A DNA stretch of 64,000 nt, taken from the NCBI RefSeq assembly GCF_036195045.1, contig NZ_CP108100.1, forward strand, positions 6,014,001 through 6,078,000, read 5' to 3'. Made by a program: the position numbers and the translations under genes. The notes below the pieces were generated by a model that did not search any database, was not told where the DNA came from, and saw only the letters and a list, made by a program, of their open reading frames with translations. Shown here piece after piece: positions 11,901 through 18,938 of the stretch. The stretch is from Streptomyces sp. NBC_00236. GTDB lineage: Bacteria; Actinomycetota; Actinomycetes; Streptomycetales; Streptomycetaceae. Within the stretch, counting starts at the first letter, position 1, and each line of letters begins with the position of its first letter.

Positions 11901-14900
11901 GGACGGCGCGAGCAACGGCATGACGGCTCCGAACGGTCCGTCGCAGCAGCGCGTGATTCGTGCGGCACTGGAGAACGCCGGCCTCTCCTACTCCGATGTC
12001 GATCTGGTGGAGGCGCATGGGACGGGGACCCGGTTGGGTGATCCGATCGAGGCGCAGGCGTTGTTGGCGACGTATGGGCAGGGGCGCCCGGAGGGTGATC
12101 CGTTGTGGTTGGGGTCGTTGAAGTCGAATCTGGGTCATGCGCAGGCGGCTGCGGGTGTGGGTGGGGTGATCAAGGCGGTGCAGGCGATTCGGCATGGTGT
12201 GTTGCCGAGGACGTTGCATGTGGATGTGCCGACGCCGCAGGTGGATTGGTCGGCGGGTGCGGTGGAGTTGTTGACGGAGTCGCGGGTGTGGCCGGTGCGG
12301 GATCGTCCGCGTCGGGTGGGTGTGTCGTCGTTCGGTCTGAGTGGGACGAATGCGCATGTGATCGTGGAGCAGGCTCCGGTGGTGGAGGAGCCGGAGCGGG
12401 TCGCTGTCCTTGAACTGCCGGTGGTGCCGGTGGTGTTGTCGGCGCGGAGTGAGGCGGGGTTGTCCGCCCAGGCGGCGAAGCTGCTGGAGCAGTTGGGTGA
12501 GTTGGGGGAGTCCTCGTCTTCGTTGTTGGATGTGGGTTTTTCGTCGGTGGTGTCGCGTGCGGTGCTGGAGCATCGTGCGGTGGTCGCGGTCGCTGACCGT
12601 GAGGAGCTGGTGCGGGGTCTGACCGCGTTGGCCGGGGGCGGGGTTGCGGCTTCGGTGGTGCGGGGAGTGGTGCGGCCGGCGGGCAAGGTCGCGTTCCTGT
12701 TCACGGGGCAGGGTGCGCAACGACTCGGGATGGGCCGGGAGTTGTATGAGGCGTATCCGGTGTTCGCGGAGGCCTTCGACGCGGTGCTGGCGGAGTTGGA
12801 TGGCCGGCTGGGGCGGTCGTTGCGTGAGGTGGTGTGGGGTGAGGACGCGGACCTGCTGAACGGGACGATGTTCGCTCAGGCTGGCCTGTTCGCGGTGGAG
12901 ACTGCCCTGTTCCGGTTGGTGGAGTCGTGGGGGGTGCGTCCGGACTTCCTGGTGGGGCATTCCGTGGGTGAGATCGCGGCCGCCCATGTGTCCGGCATCC
13001 TCTCGCTGAGTGACGCTGCCGAACTGGTCGTGAGCCGTGGTCGGTTGATGCAGGCGTTGCCTTCTGGTGGGTCGATGGTGGCGGTGGAGGCGACGGAGGC
13101 CGAGGTGCTTCCGCTGCTGAACGACGGGGTAGCCGTGGCTGCCGTGAACGGTCCGCGTTCCGTGGTCGTGTCGGGTGCGGAAGCTGCCGTGCGTGAGCTG
13201 GTCGCCACGTTCGAGGCGCAGGGCCGCAGGACGAGCACGCTGCGGGTCTCGCATGCCTTCCATTCGCCGCTGATGGAGCCGATGCTTTCCGACTTCGGGG
13301 CGGTGGTCGCCGGGTTGTCGTTCGGCGTCCCGTCGATTCCGGTGGTGTCGAACGTGACAGGTGGGCTGTCGCAGGAGGTCGCGACGCCCTCGTACTGGGT
13401 GCGGCATGTGCGGGAGGCCGTGCGCTTCTCCGACGCGGTCCGCTTCCTGGAGGGTGAGGGAGTCACCTCGTTCGTCGAGGTGGGTCCTGATGGTGTGCTG
13501 AGTGGGATGGCGCAGCAGTCCGTGGAGGCGGAGTCGGCGGTCTTCGTTCCGTTGGTGCGCAAGGGGCGTCCGGAGGTCGCCTCCACTGTGTTGGCGTTGG
13601 GGCAGCTGCACGTGAGTGGCACTTCGGTGGAGTGGGCGCGGTTCTTCGAGGGTTCGGGTGCTCGTCGTGTTGATCTGCCGACGTATGCCTTTCAGCGTGA
13701 GCGGTTTTGGTTGGAGTGTGTGGGTGGTGGGGATGCGGGTGGTTTGGGGCAGGTGGTGGTTGATCATCCGGTGTTGGGTGCGTCGGTGGAGTTGCCGGAT
13801 TCGGGTGGTGTGGTGTTGACGGGGCGGTTGTCGGTGGAGGGGATGGGGTGGTTGGCGGATCATGTGGTGTTGGGGTCGGTGTTGTTGCCGGGGGCGGCGT
13901 TTGTGGAGTTGGTGGTGCGGGCTGGGGATGAGGTGGGTTGTGGGGTGGTGGAGGAGTTGACGTTGCGGGCGCCGTTGGTTGTTCCGGAGCGTGGTGGTGT
14001 GGCGTTGCGGGTGGTGGTGGGTGGTTTGGACGAGGTGGGTTCTCGTTCGGTGCGGGTGCATTCGCGTCGGGAGGGTGCGGGTTCGGGTGCGGGGTGGGTG
14101 TTGCATGCGGATGGTGTGGTGGGTGCGGGTGAGTCCGTGCCGGCCTTCGACCTCACCGAATGGCCCCCGCCCGGCGCGACCCCGGTGGAGACGGCCGACA
14201 TGTACGACACCCTGGCCGAGCGTGGTTACGACTACGGCCCCGTCTTCCAAGGTCTCAAGGCTGCCTGGATCGCCGGGGAGCACATTTTCGCCGAGGTTGA
14301 ACTCGACGAGTCCGTACATGCGGATGCCAAGCGGTTCGGGCTGCATCCGGCGCTTCTCGACTCCACCATGCATGCCCTCGGCCTCCAGCCTGCCGATTCC
14401 GGATCCGGCGCCACGGAGGACGATCGCCCCGCACTCCCCTTCTTCTGGGAGGGCGTTCGTCTGTTTGCCTCAGGGGCGACCGCCTTGCGCGTACGCCTCA
14501 CAGGATCCGGCGCCGACACCGTCTCCCTGGCCATGGCCGACACAGCCGGAGAACCGGTGCTGTCCGTCGCTGGGCTGACGCTTCGTCCGGTGTCGGTGGA
14601 GCAGTTGGCTGTTGGGTCGGGTGTGGGTGGTGGGTTGCATGAGGTGGTGTGGCGGCCGTTGGTGGCGGCTGGGGTTGCTGGTGGTGATGTGCCGGTGTCG
14701 AGGGTGTTTGAGGTGCCGGTGCCGGTGGTGGGTGTGGATCCGGTGGTGGGTGTGCGGTCGGTGTTGGGTGGGGTGTTGGAGGCGGTTCAGGGCTGGTTGA
14801 GGGCTGATGAGGCGGGTCGGTTGGTGGTGGTGACGCGGGGTGCGGTGGCTGTCGGTGCGGGTGTGGGTGTGGGTGTGGATGTGTGTCAGGCGCCGGTGTG

Positions 14901-17172
14901 GGGGTTGGTGCGGGCGGCTGAGGCGGAGAATCCGGGTCGGTTCGTGTTGGTGGATGTGGATGTGGATGCGGGGGGTGGTTCGTTCGCGGATGTGGCGGGT
15001 GTGGTGTTGGGGTCGGGTGAGCCGGAGGTCGCGGTGCGTGGGGGTGAGGTCCTGGTTCCGCGTTTGGTTGAGGTGTCTGTTGGTGGGGGTGGGGTGCCGG
15101 TGGATGTGGGGGATGGTGTGGTGTTGGTGACGGGTGGTACGGGTGGTTTGGGTGGGTTGGTGGCGCGGCATTTGGTGGAGGTGTATGGGGTGCGTCGTTT
15201 GGTGTTGGCGGGGCGTCGTGGTCCGGGGGCTCCTGGGGTTGATGAGTTGTGTGGTGTGTTGCGTGGGTTGGGTGCGGAGGTGTCGGTGGTGGCGTGTGAT
15301 ATGTCGGACCGGTCTGCGGTGGTGGGTCTGGTGGAGGGTGTGGGTGCTGGTCTGGTGGGTGTGGTGCATGCGGCGGGTGCGGGTGACAACGGTTTGGTGG
15401 GGTCGATGGATGGGGCCCGGTTGGATCGGGTGTTGGGTGCGAAGGCGGATGGTGCTTGGTATGTGCATGAGTTGACGCGTGAGCGGGATCTTGCGTTCTT
15501 CGTGATGTTCTCGTCGGCGGGTGGTTCGGTGCTGGCTGCGGGTCAGGGGAACTATGCGGCGGCGAATGTGTTCCTGGACGCGTTGGCGGTGCAGCGGCGG
15601 TCGGAGGGTTTGCCGGCCACCTCCCTCGCCTACGGGTTGTGGGCGGGTGCGGGGATGGGCGAGTGGTTGGGTGAGGCGGATCTGGAGCGGATGAGGCGTC
15701 AGGGGCTGCCGGCGTTGGAGCCGGAGCAGGGTCTGGCGCTGTTCGACGCGGGTCTGGCGTCGGGGCTGCCCGCGCTGCTCCCGCTGCCGATCGACGTCAA
15801 CGCGCTGCGCGCCCGTACCGACACCATCCCCGCACTCCTCCGCGACCTCGTCCCCACCACCCGACGGCGCAGCACGGTCTCCAGGGCCGACGCGACGGCT
15901 CTGCGGCAGCGATTCGCACAGGCCGATGAGGCCGGGCAGGAGGCCCTCCTCAGGACGCTCGTCATGGAGCGGGCGTCCGCCCTCCTCGGCCACAGCAGCG
16001 CGGACGCCCTCGACGCGGAACGTGACTTCCTGGAGGCAGGGTTCGACTCGCTGAGTGCGATGGAACTCCGAAACGCTCTGATGAAGGACACCGGGCTGAG
16101 GCTGCCTCCCATGGTGGTCTTCGACAGCAAGAGCCCGGCTGAGCTCGCCCGGCTGCTGCGCACCGATCTTCTGGCGGCAGGCTCCCTTGTGACCGGTGGC
16201 ACCGAAGAACTGCGTGAACCAGTGGGGTCGTCCGAGGAGTTCGGCGGAACGGGGAGCGCGTCCGTCACCGGTGGGGCCGAGGCTCCTTCGGCCGGCAGGC
16301 CGCCCGAGACGCTCCGCGACCTGTTCCATGCCGCAGTCGTCTCCGGCCGCGCGGACAAGGGCTTCGCGCTCCTCCAGGCGGCCGCCGACGTGCGGCCGGG
16401 CTTCGGCTCGGTGGACGAGATCGACCGGCTCCCCGCCGCGGTCCGTCTCGCGGACGCCGCCGAGGGGCCGCATCTCATCTGCCTCAGCACACCCATGGCC
16501 ACCGGCGGTGTCCACCAGCACGCGCGGCTCGTGTCCCACTTCGGAGGCAGGCACAAGATATCCGCACTGCCTGTTCCCGGATTCCTCGCAGGTGAGAGCT
16601 TGCCCACGTCCTCCGACGCGGCCGTCCAGGCACTCGCCCGGAGTGTGCTGGACACGGCCGACGGGAAACCGTTCGTGCTGCTCGGCTACTCGTCCGGAGG
16701 CACCCTCGCCTATGCCACGGCCGGACACCTGGAACGGGAATGCGGGGTGCGCCCGGCAGGCGTCATCCTGCTGGACACGTTCAAGGTGCACGACGGCGGC
16801 AGCGACGGCGTCCCCCTCGACGGCCTGGCACTCGGCATGTTCGACAAGGAAGCGGTTTTCGGCCGGTTCGACAGCAGCAGGCTCTCCGCGATGGGCCGCT
16901 GGGTGGAACTGGTCCCGCAACTCCCGCTCACCCCGGTCGAGGCTCCGGTGCTCTTCGTCCAGTGCACCCAGTCCTTCGTCCCGGACGGGGACGACGCGTC
17001 CCCCGACCTGCTCAACGGCCGCGCCGAGCCCTGGGAGGACGCCCACACCCTGCGTACCGTCCGCGCCAACCACTTCACCCTCGTCGAGGACCGTGCCGAA
17101 CAGACCGCGCAGGTCATCGACGAATGGCTGGCATCGCACGGAACGGCGGACGGCGGCGGAGCGGCCGAATGA
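5932..17172 (+). CDS. Modular type I polyketide synthase, two modules plus terminal thioesterase
   Basis: About 3746 residues counted from the ATG at 5932. A GTG at 5920, overlapping the upstream stop codon, is an alternative start adding four residues. Residues 1-32 form a coiled-coil N-terminal docking helix. Module A has KS (Cys193), AT (GHSVG Ser644, HAFH 741-744, malonyl type), DH (His945 in HGVLGSVLLP, Asp1110), KR (GGTGGLG, Tyr1499) and ACP (Ser1667). Module B has KS (Cys1894), AT (Ser2344, HAFH 2441-2444), DH (His2644, Asp2810), KR (Tyr3208) and ACP (Ser3373). The C-terminal thioesterase has GYSSG (Ser3587), Asp3615 and His3714, so this is the last PKS of the line. Both KRs keep the central Asp of the LDD motif (AGDNG), suggesting B-type reduction. 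With the preceding module they should build three successive C2 units as a conjugated triene beside the released carboxyl. Codon use switches in blocks (see the repeats), a sign of inter-module recombination. Confidence 0.97.
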   Translation: MSNSDEKLVAALRASLKENDRLRAHNRKLSSAAREPIAIVAMSCRFPGGVESPEALWQLVNDGVDAISEFPENRGWNVGSLYDPEGERPNTSYVNKGGFLHSADTFDPIPFGISPNEALIMDPQQRLLLECSWEVFERAGIDPSTLKGSKTGVFAGMMYHDYAHNSATGSIASGRVSYVFGFEGPSMTLDTACSSSLVALHLAAQALRSGECSMALAGGVAVMSTPEVFVEFSRQGGLSKDGRCKSFAGSTDGTSWSEGAGVLLLEKLSDARSNGHPVLAVLRGSAVNQDGASNGLTAPNGPSQQRVIRAALADAQISSDQVDLVEAHGTGTRLGDPIEAQALLATYGQGRAEGDPLWLGSLKSNLGHAQAAAGVGGVIKAVQAIRHGVLPRTLHVDVPTPQVDWSAGAVELLTESRVWPVRDRPRRVGVSSFGLSGTNAHVIVEQAPVVEEPGSDSVVELPVVLPVVPVVLSARSEAGLSAQAGKLLEQLGESSSALLDVGFSSVVSRAVLEHRAVVAVADRAELVRGLTALVEGGVSSSVVRGVVRPAGKVAFLFTGQGAQRRGMGRELYRAYPAFAEAFDAVVGELDGRLGRSLREVVWGEDADLLNGTMFAQAGLFAVETALFRLVESWGVRPDFLVGHSVGEIAAAHVSGVLSLADAAELVVARGRLMQALPSGGSMVAVEATETEVLPLLNGEVGIAAVNGPRSVVVSGAEAAVRELVATFEGQGRRTSVLRVSHAFHSPLMEPMLSDFGAVVAGLSFGVPSIPVVSGVSGDLASGWGSAEYWVRHVREAVRFADAVSFVASRGVTSFVEIGPDGVLSGMAQQSVEAEAAVFVPLVRKGRPEVASTVMALGRLHVSGTSVDWARFFEGSGARRVDLPTYAFQRERYWMETEQGGNDPGSFGLGTTGHPLLGAAVALAEADEVVLTGRLSVANQTWIADHGVLGSVLLPGTAFVELAVRAGDEVGCDLLEELTLQAPLVLPEQGGVAIQVAVGAADGTGRRSVGVYSRADGADHGPWTRHAEGILAAGAKTPATDLTAWPPKGATAISVEGAYELLAHRGYGYGPVFQGLKAAWTSGEELYAEVALPDSAHDDAQRFGLHPALLDAAMHVALLDDGSRTDESTVLPFAWTDVALHAAGASALRVRIAPAGQDSVSVLVADGSGHPVLSVGALVSRPVSVEQLAVGSGVGGGLHEVVWRPLVAAGVAGGDVPVSRVFEVPVPVVGVDPVVGVRSVLGGVLEAVQGWLGADEAGRLVVVTRGAVAVAGDVGVDVCQAPVWGLVRAAEAENPGRFVLVDVDAGGGSFADVAGVVLGSGEPEVAVRGGEVLVPRLVEVSVGGGGVPVDVGDGVVLVTGGTGGLGGLVARHLVEVYGVRRLVLAGRRGPGAPGVDELCGVLRGLGAEVSVVACDMSDRSAVVGLVEGVGAGLVGVVHAAGAGDNGLVGSMDGARLDRVLGAKADGAWYVHELTRERDLAFFVMFSSAGGSVLAAGQANYAAANVFLDALAVQRRSEGLPATSLAYGLWAGAGMGEWLGEADLERMRRQGLPALEPEQGLALFDAGLASGRPALLPLPIDVNALRARTDTIPALLRDLVPTTRRPAARAVAGAGDGQELLRSLAGLDADERARKVLEMVRGRVAKVLGHASAQAIEADRPFQELGFDSLSAVELRNELNLTTGLRLPATLVFDYPTSRAVAGHIDGELDGSGARQAELPGSSPAVRDLDDDEPIVIVGMACRYPGGVTSPDDLWDLVADGRDAVSGFPLDRGWDIEGVYDPEPGVPGKTYANEGGFLYEAGDFDPAFFGISPNEALIMDPQQRLLLEASWEVFERAAIDPRSLKGTRTGVFAGLMYHDYGQGTEAAATTGGSLVSGRISYTLGLEGPSLTVDTACSSSLVALHLAAQALRSGECSMALAGGVAVMSTPDMFVEFSRQRGLAKDGRCKSFAGAADGAAWSEGVGVLLVERLSDARRLGHEVLAVVRGSAVNQDGASNGMTAPNGPSQQRVIRAALENAGLSYSDVDLVEAHGTGTRLGDPIEAQALLATYGQGRPEGDPLWLGSLKSNLGHAQAAAGVGGVIKAVQAIRHGVLPRTLHVDVPTPQVDWSAGAVELLTESRVWPVRDRPRRVGVSSFGLSGTNAHVIVEQAPVVEEPERVAVLELPVVPVVLSARSEAGLSAQAAKLLEQLGELGESSSSLLDVGFSSVVSRAVLEHRAVVAVADREELVRGLTALAGGGVAASVVRGVVRPAGKVAFLFTGQGAQRLGMGRELYEAYPVFAEAFDAVLAELDGRLGRSLREVVWGEDADLLNGTMFAQAGLFAVETALFRLVESWGVRPDFLVGHSVGEIAAAHVSGILSLSDAAELVVSRGRLMQALPSGGSMVAVEATEAEVLPLLNDGVAVAAVNGPRSVVVSGAEAAVRELVATFEAQGRRTSTLRVSHAFHSPLMEPMLSDFGAVVAGLSFGVPSIPVVSNVTGGLSQEVATPSYWVRHVREAVRFSDAVRFLEGEGVTSFVEVGPDGVLSGMAQQSVEAESAVFVPLVRKGRPEVASTVLALGQLHVSGTSVEWARFFEGSGARRVDLPTYAFQRERFWLECVGGGDAGGLGQVVVDHPVLGASVELPDSGGVVLTGRLSVEGMGWLADHVVLGSVLLPGAAFVELVVRAGDEVGCGVVEELTLRAPLVVPERGGVALRVVVGGLDEVGSRSVRVHSRREGAGSGAGWVLHADGVVGAGESVPAFDLTEWPPPGATPVETADMYDTLAERGYDYGPVFQGLKAAWIAGEHIFAEVELDESVHADAKRFGLHPALLDSTMHALGLQPADSGSGATEDDRPALPFFWEGVRLFASGATALRVRLTGSGADTVSLAMADTAGEPVLSVAGLTLRPVSVEQLAVGSGVGGGLHEVVWRPLVAAGVAGGDVPVSRVFEVPVPVVGVDPVVGVRSVLGGVLEAVQGWLRADEAGRLVVVTRGAVAVGAGVGVGVDVCQAPVWGLVRAAEAENPGRFVLVDVDVDAGGGSFADVAGVVLGSGEPEVAVRGGEVLVPRLVEVSVGGGGVPVDVGDGVVLVTGGTGGLGGLVARHLVEVYGVRRLVLAGRRGPGAPGVDELCGVLRGLGAEVSVVACDMSDRSAVVGLVEGVGAGLVGVVHAAGAGDNGLVGSMDGARLDRVLGAKADGAWYVHELTRERDLAFFVMFSSAGGSVLAAGQGNYAAANVFLDALAVQRRSEGLPATSLAYGLWAGAGMGEWLGEADLERMRRQGLPALEPEQGLALFDAGLASGLPALLPLPIDVNALRARTDTIPALLRDLVPTTRRRSTVSRADATALRQRFAQADEAGQEALLRTLVMERASALLGHSSADALDAERDFLEAGFDSLSAMELRNALMKDTGLRLPPMVVFDSKSPAELARLLRTDLLAAGSLVTGGTEELREPVGSSEEFGGTGSASVTGGAEAPSAGRPPETLRDLFHAAVVSGRADKGFALLQAAADVRPGFGSVDEIDRLPAAVRLADAAEGPHLICLSTPMATGGVHQHARLVSHFGGRHKISALPVPGFLAGESLPTSSDAAVQALARSVLDTADGKPFVLLGYSSGGTLAYATAGHLERECGVRPAGVILLDTFKVHDGGSDGVPLDGLALGMFDKEAVFGRFDSSRLSAMGRWVELVPQLPLTPVEAPVLFVQCTQSFVPDGDDASPDLLNGRAEPWEDAHTLRTVRANHFTLVEDRAEQTAQVIDEWLASHGTADGGGAAE
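6778..6914 (+). repeat. KS-encoding direct repeat, copy 2
   Basis: This copy is identical to 1337-1473 and lies in the first KS of the downstream PKS gene. The left boundary is abrupt: immediately upstream the two genes use different codons for similar residues, then become identical. That is what gene conversion or unequal crossing-over between modules would leave. Confidence 0.9.
9469..10739 (+). repeat. DH-KR linker / KR direct repeat, copy 1 (1271 bp)
   Basis: Nearly identical to 14584-15866. The two copies differ by two six-base insertions and a few substitutions, and cover the whole structural and catalytic KR plus the linker before it. The DNA is extremely poor in C, with codons such as GTG, TTG and GGT, whereas the flanking DH and ACP DNA is C-rich. 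This is either a recent duplication or ongoing homogenisation. Confidence 0.93.
14584..15866 (+). repeat. DH-KR linker / KR direct repeat, copy 2 (1283 bp)
   Basis: Second copy of the KR block at 9469-10739, offset by 5115 bases at its left end. It is 12 bases longer because of two extra six-base units, one within a run of Gly-Val codons and one adding a Val-Asp pair. Both ends of the identity are abrupt, inside the DH tail on the left and just after the KR on the right. Confidence 0.93.
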
Positions 17173-17227
17173 CCGGACCGGCGCAAGACGGACCGGACCC
17201 CATCGAATCGAAGCGAGGCGAAGTGAC

Positions 17228-18172
17228 GTGACCGTGGCACCCAGCGCCAAGGGAACCCTGCCGTTCGGCGAGCACGAGACGTGGTACCGGGTGACGGGCG
17301 ACCTTCGCTCGGACCGGCCCACGCTCGTCGTCGTGCACGGAGGGCCGGGATCCACCCACGACTATCTGCAGAACCTTTCCGACCTGGCCGACGACGGCTG
17401 GTCCGTCGTGCACTACGACCAGATCGGGAACGGCGGCTCGACCCATCTGCCGGACCGGGGACCGGACTTCTGGACGGTGGACCTGTTCGCCGCCGAGCTC
17501 GACAACCTCCTGACGGGCCTCGGGATCGCCGACAACTACGTACTGTTCGGCCAGTCCTGGGGCGGCATGCTCATCACGCACCATGCCGCGGCGCGTCCGG
17601 CCGGTCTGCGCGGACTGGTCATCGCCAACTCGCCGGCCTCCTATCCGCTCTGGCTCCAGGAGGCCAAGGTCCTCCGGGACCAGCTGCCACCCGGTGTCAA
17701 CGACACGTTGCTCAGGCACGAGGCTGCCGGAACCACCGAGTCGGACGAGTACCACGCGGCCATGCGCACGTTCTACGAGCGCCACGTCTGCCGTCTCAAG
17801 CCCTGGCCCCGTGACTACCTGGCCTCGTTCTACGAGGTGTACAACGACCCGACCGTCTACTACGCGATGAACGGCCCCAGCGAGTTCCATGTGAACGGCA
17901 CGCTGCGCGACTGGTCGGTCATCGACGTCTGTCCCGACGTCGAGGTGCCCACCCTGCTGATCTCCGGCCGTCACGACGAAGCCACCCCCGCGACGGTCCA
18001 GCCGTTCCAGGACCTCATTCCGGGAGCGCGCTGGGAGGTGTTCGAGGAGTCCAGCCACCTGCCGCATCTCGAGGAACCGGAGCACTTCCGTCAGGTCATG
18101 CGGACCTTCCTCGACGAGGTGGACCCGCCGACGGGACAGCAGGGGCCCTCAGCCCTGTCCGACCGGCCGTAG
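17228..18172 (+). CDS. Proline iminopeptidase-family alpha/beta hydrolase (VinJ-like candidate)
   Basis: 314 residues from a GTG preceded by a purine-rich stretch (17214-17223). The HGGPG oxyanion motif (37-41), the nucleophile elbow GQSWGG (Ser110), Asp250 and His277 form the classic triad of the S33 proline iminopeptidase family, with an alpha-helical cap between. It starts 55 bases after the PKS-TE gene in the same direction, so it is probably cotranscribed and belongs to the cluster. In vicenistatin and related beta-amino-acid macrolactam pathways, an enzyme of this family (VinJ) removes the aminoacyl cap that protects the starter amine, freeing it for ring closure by the TE. That role is inferred here from family plus position. 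A housekeeping aminopeptidase is the alternative. No signal peptide is seen, so it should be cytoplasmic. Confidence 0.9.
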   Translation: MTVAPSAKGTLPFGEHETWYRVTGDLRSDRPTLVVVHGGPGSTHDYLQNLSDLADDGWSVVHYDQIGNGGSTHLPDRGPDFWTVDLFAAELDNLLTGLGIADNYVLFGQSWGGMLITHHAAARPAGLRGLVIANSPASYPLWLQEAKVLRDQLPPGVNDTLLRHEAAGTTESDEYHAAMRTFYERHVCRLKPWPRDYLASFYEVYNDPTVYYAMNGPSEFHVNGTLRDWSVIDVCPDVEVPTLLISGRHDEATPATVQPFQDLIPGARWEVFEESSHLPHLEEPEHFRQVMRTFLDEVDPPTGQQGPSALSDRP

Positions 18173-18369
18173 GCCGCATAGAGTAAGGACCGGCAGTGGT
18201 GCCGCTGCGGCGAACACCCCGGATGCCGCCTGAAGGGCGACAACATCCGGGACGCCGGCGGTCAGGTAGTCGCAAGGTGTGTCCGGAGTGGGTGTACGAG
18301 GTCCGGGCGGCCTGCTGCGACAGGGGTGTCCCGGACAGGGGTCCGGGACTCGTTGAGAGGGTGTTTCCC

Positions 18370-18813
18370 ATGGTCATTGGTCGCGTGGTGCGTTTCGACA
18401 GCGCGAAGGGTTACGGGTTCATCGCTCCCGACCATGGGGGCGAGGACGTCTTCCTGCACGTGAACGACCTTCGCATGGCCGAGGAGGTGCTCCGGCCCGG
18501 CCTCATGGTCGAGTTCGAGATCGAGCAGGGCGACCGGGGCCTGAAGGCGTCCTCGGTGCGTCCGGCCGCGGGCGGCGGCATCGCGGCCGCGCCGGTTCCG
18601 GCTTCGGTCTTCACGCAGCGCTCCGAGCCTCTGAGCAGGCAGGCCGCGGACGGTGACGACGTGTTGTGCGATGTGCTCAACGCGGAGGAGTACGTACGGG
18701 ACGTCACGGAAGTACTGCTGGAATCGGCCCCCGGGCTCACCGCGGCGCACATCCTCCAGGTACGCCAGGGGATGCTTCAGTTCGCCAAGAACCACGGCTG
18801 GATCGAGGGCTGA
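18370..18813 (+). CDS. Cold-shock domain protein with C-terminal extension
   Basis: 147 residues. The ATG is preceded by GAGAGGG at 18354-18361. Residues 1-65 are a CspA-type nucleic-acid-binding domain with RNP1 (KGYGFI) and RNP2 (VFLHV). An Ala/Gly/Pro linker follows, and then a helical C-terminal segment of about 60 residues ending FAKNHGWIEG that plain CspA proteins lack. It probably binds single-stranded nucleic acid as an RNA chaperone; the job of the extension is unknown. The gene stands alone, with 197 bases upstream that hold no other gene and a strong hairpin downstream. It marks the return to ordinary core DNA to the right of the PKS cluster. Confidence 0.9.
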   Translation: MVIGRVVRFDSAKGYGFIAPDHGGEDVFLHVNDLRMAEEVLRPGLMVEFEIEQGDRGLKASSVRPAAGGGIAAAPVPASVFTQRSEPLSRQAADGDDVLCDVLNAEEYVRDVTEVLLESAPGLTAAHILQVRQGMLQFAKNHGWIEG

Positions 18814-18832
18814 ACGGGTAGTCGCACGCCAT

Positions 18833-18856
18833 GGCCCGGGACGACGGTCCCGGGCC
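18833..18856 (+). terminator. Hairpin terminator after the cold-shock gene
   Basis: A perfect 10-bp stem, GGCCCGGGAC (18833-18842) pairing with GTCCCGGGCC (18847-18856), with a four-base loop, 20 bases after the stop codon. There is no T-run beyond two T residues, as is usual in Streptomyces. Confidence 0.75.
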
Positions 18857-18925
18857 TTCGCGCTGCTGCACGGCTGTGACTAACCGCACCGGCCCCGGGC
18901 CGTCCGGGCCGGTGTTAGCGCCGGT

Positions 18926-18931
18926 TAACCT
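18926..18931 (+). promoter_or_regulatory. Candidate -10 element TAACCT, leaderless start
   Basis: TAACCT fits TAnnnT and ends seven bases before the ATG of the enoyl-CoA hydratase gene, which has no Shine-Dalgarno sequence. This suggests transcription starting at or next to the ATG. No clear -35 element is visible. Confidence 0.45.
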
Positions 18932-18938
18932 GCCTTGC

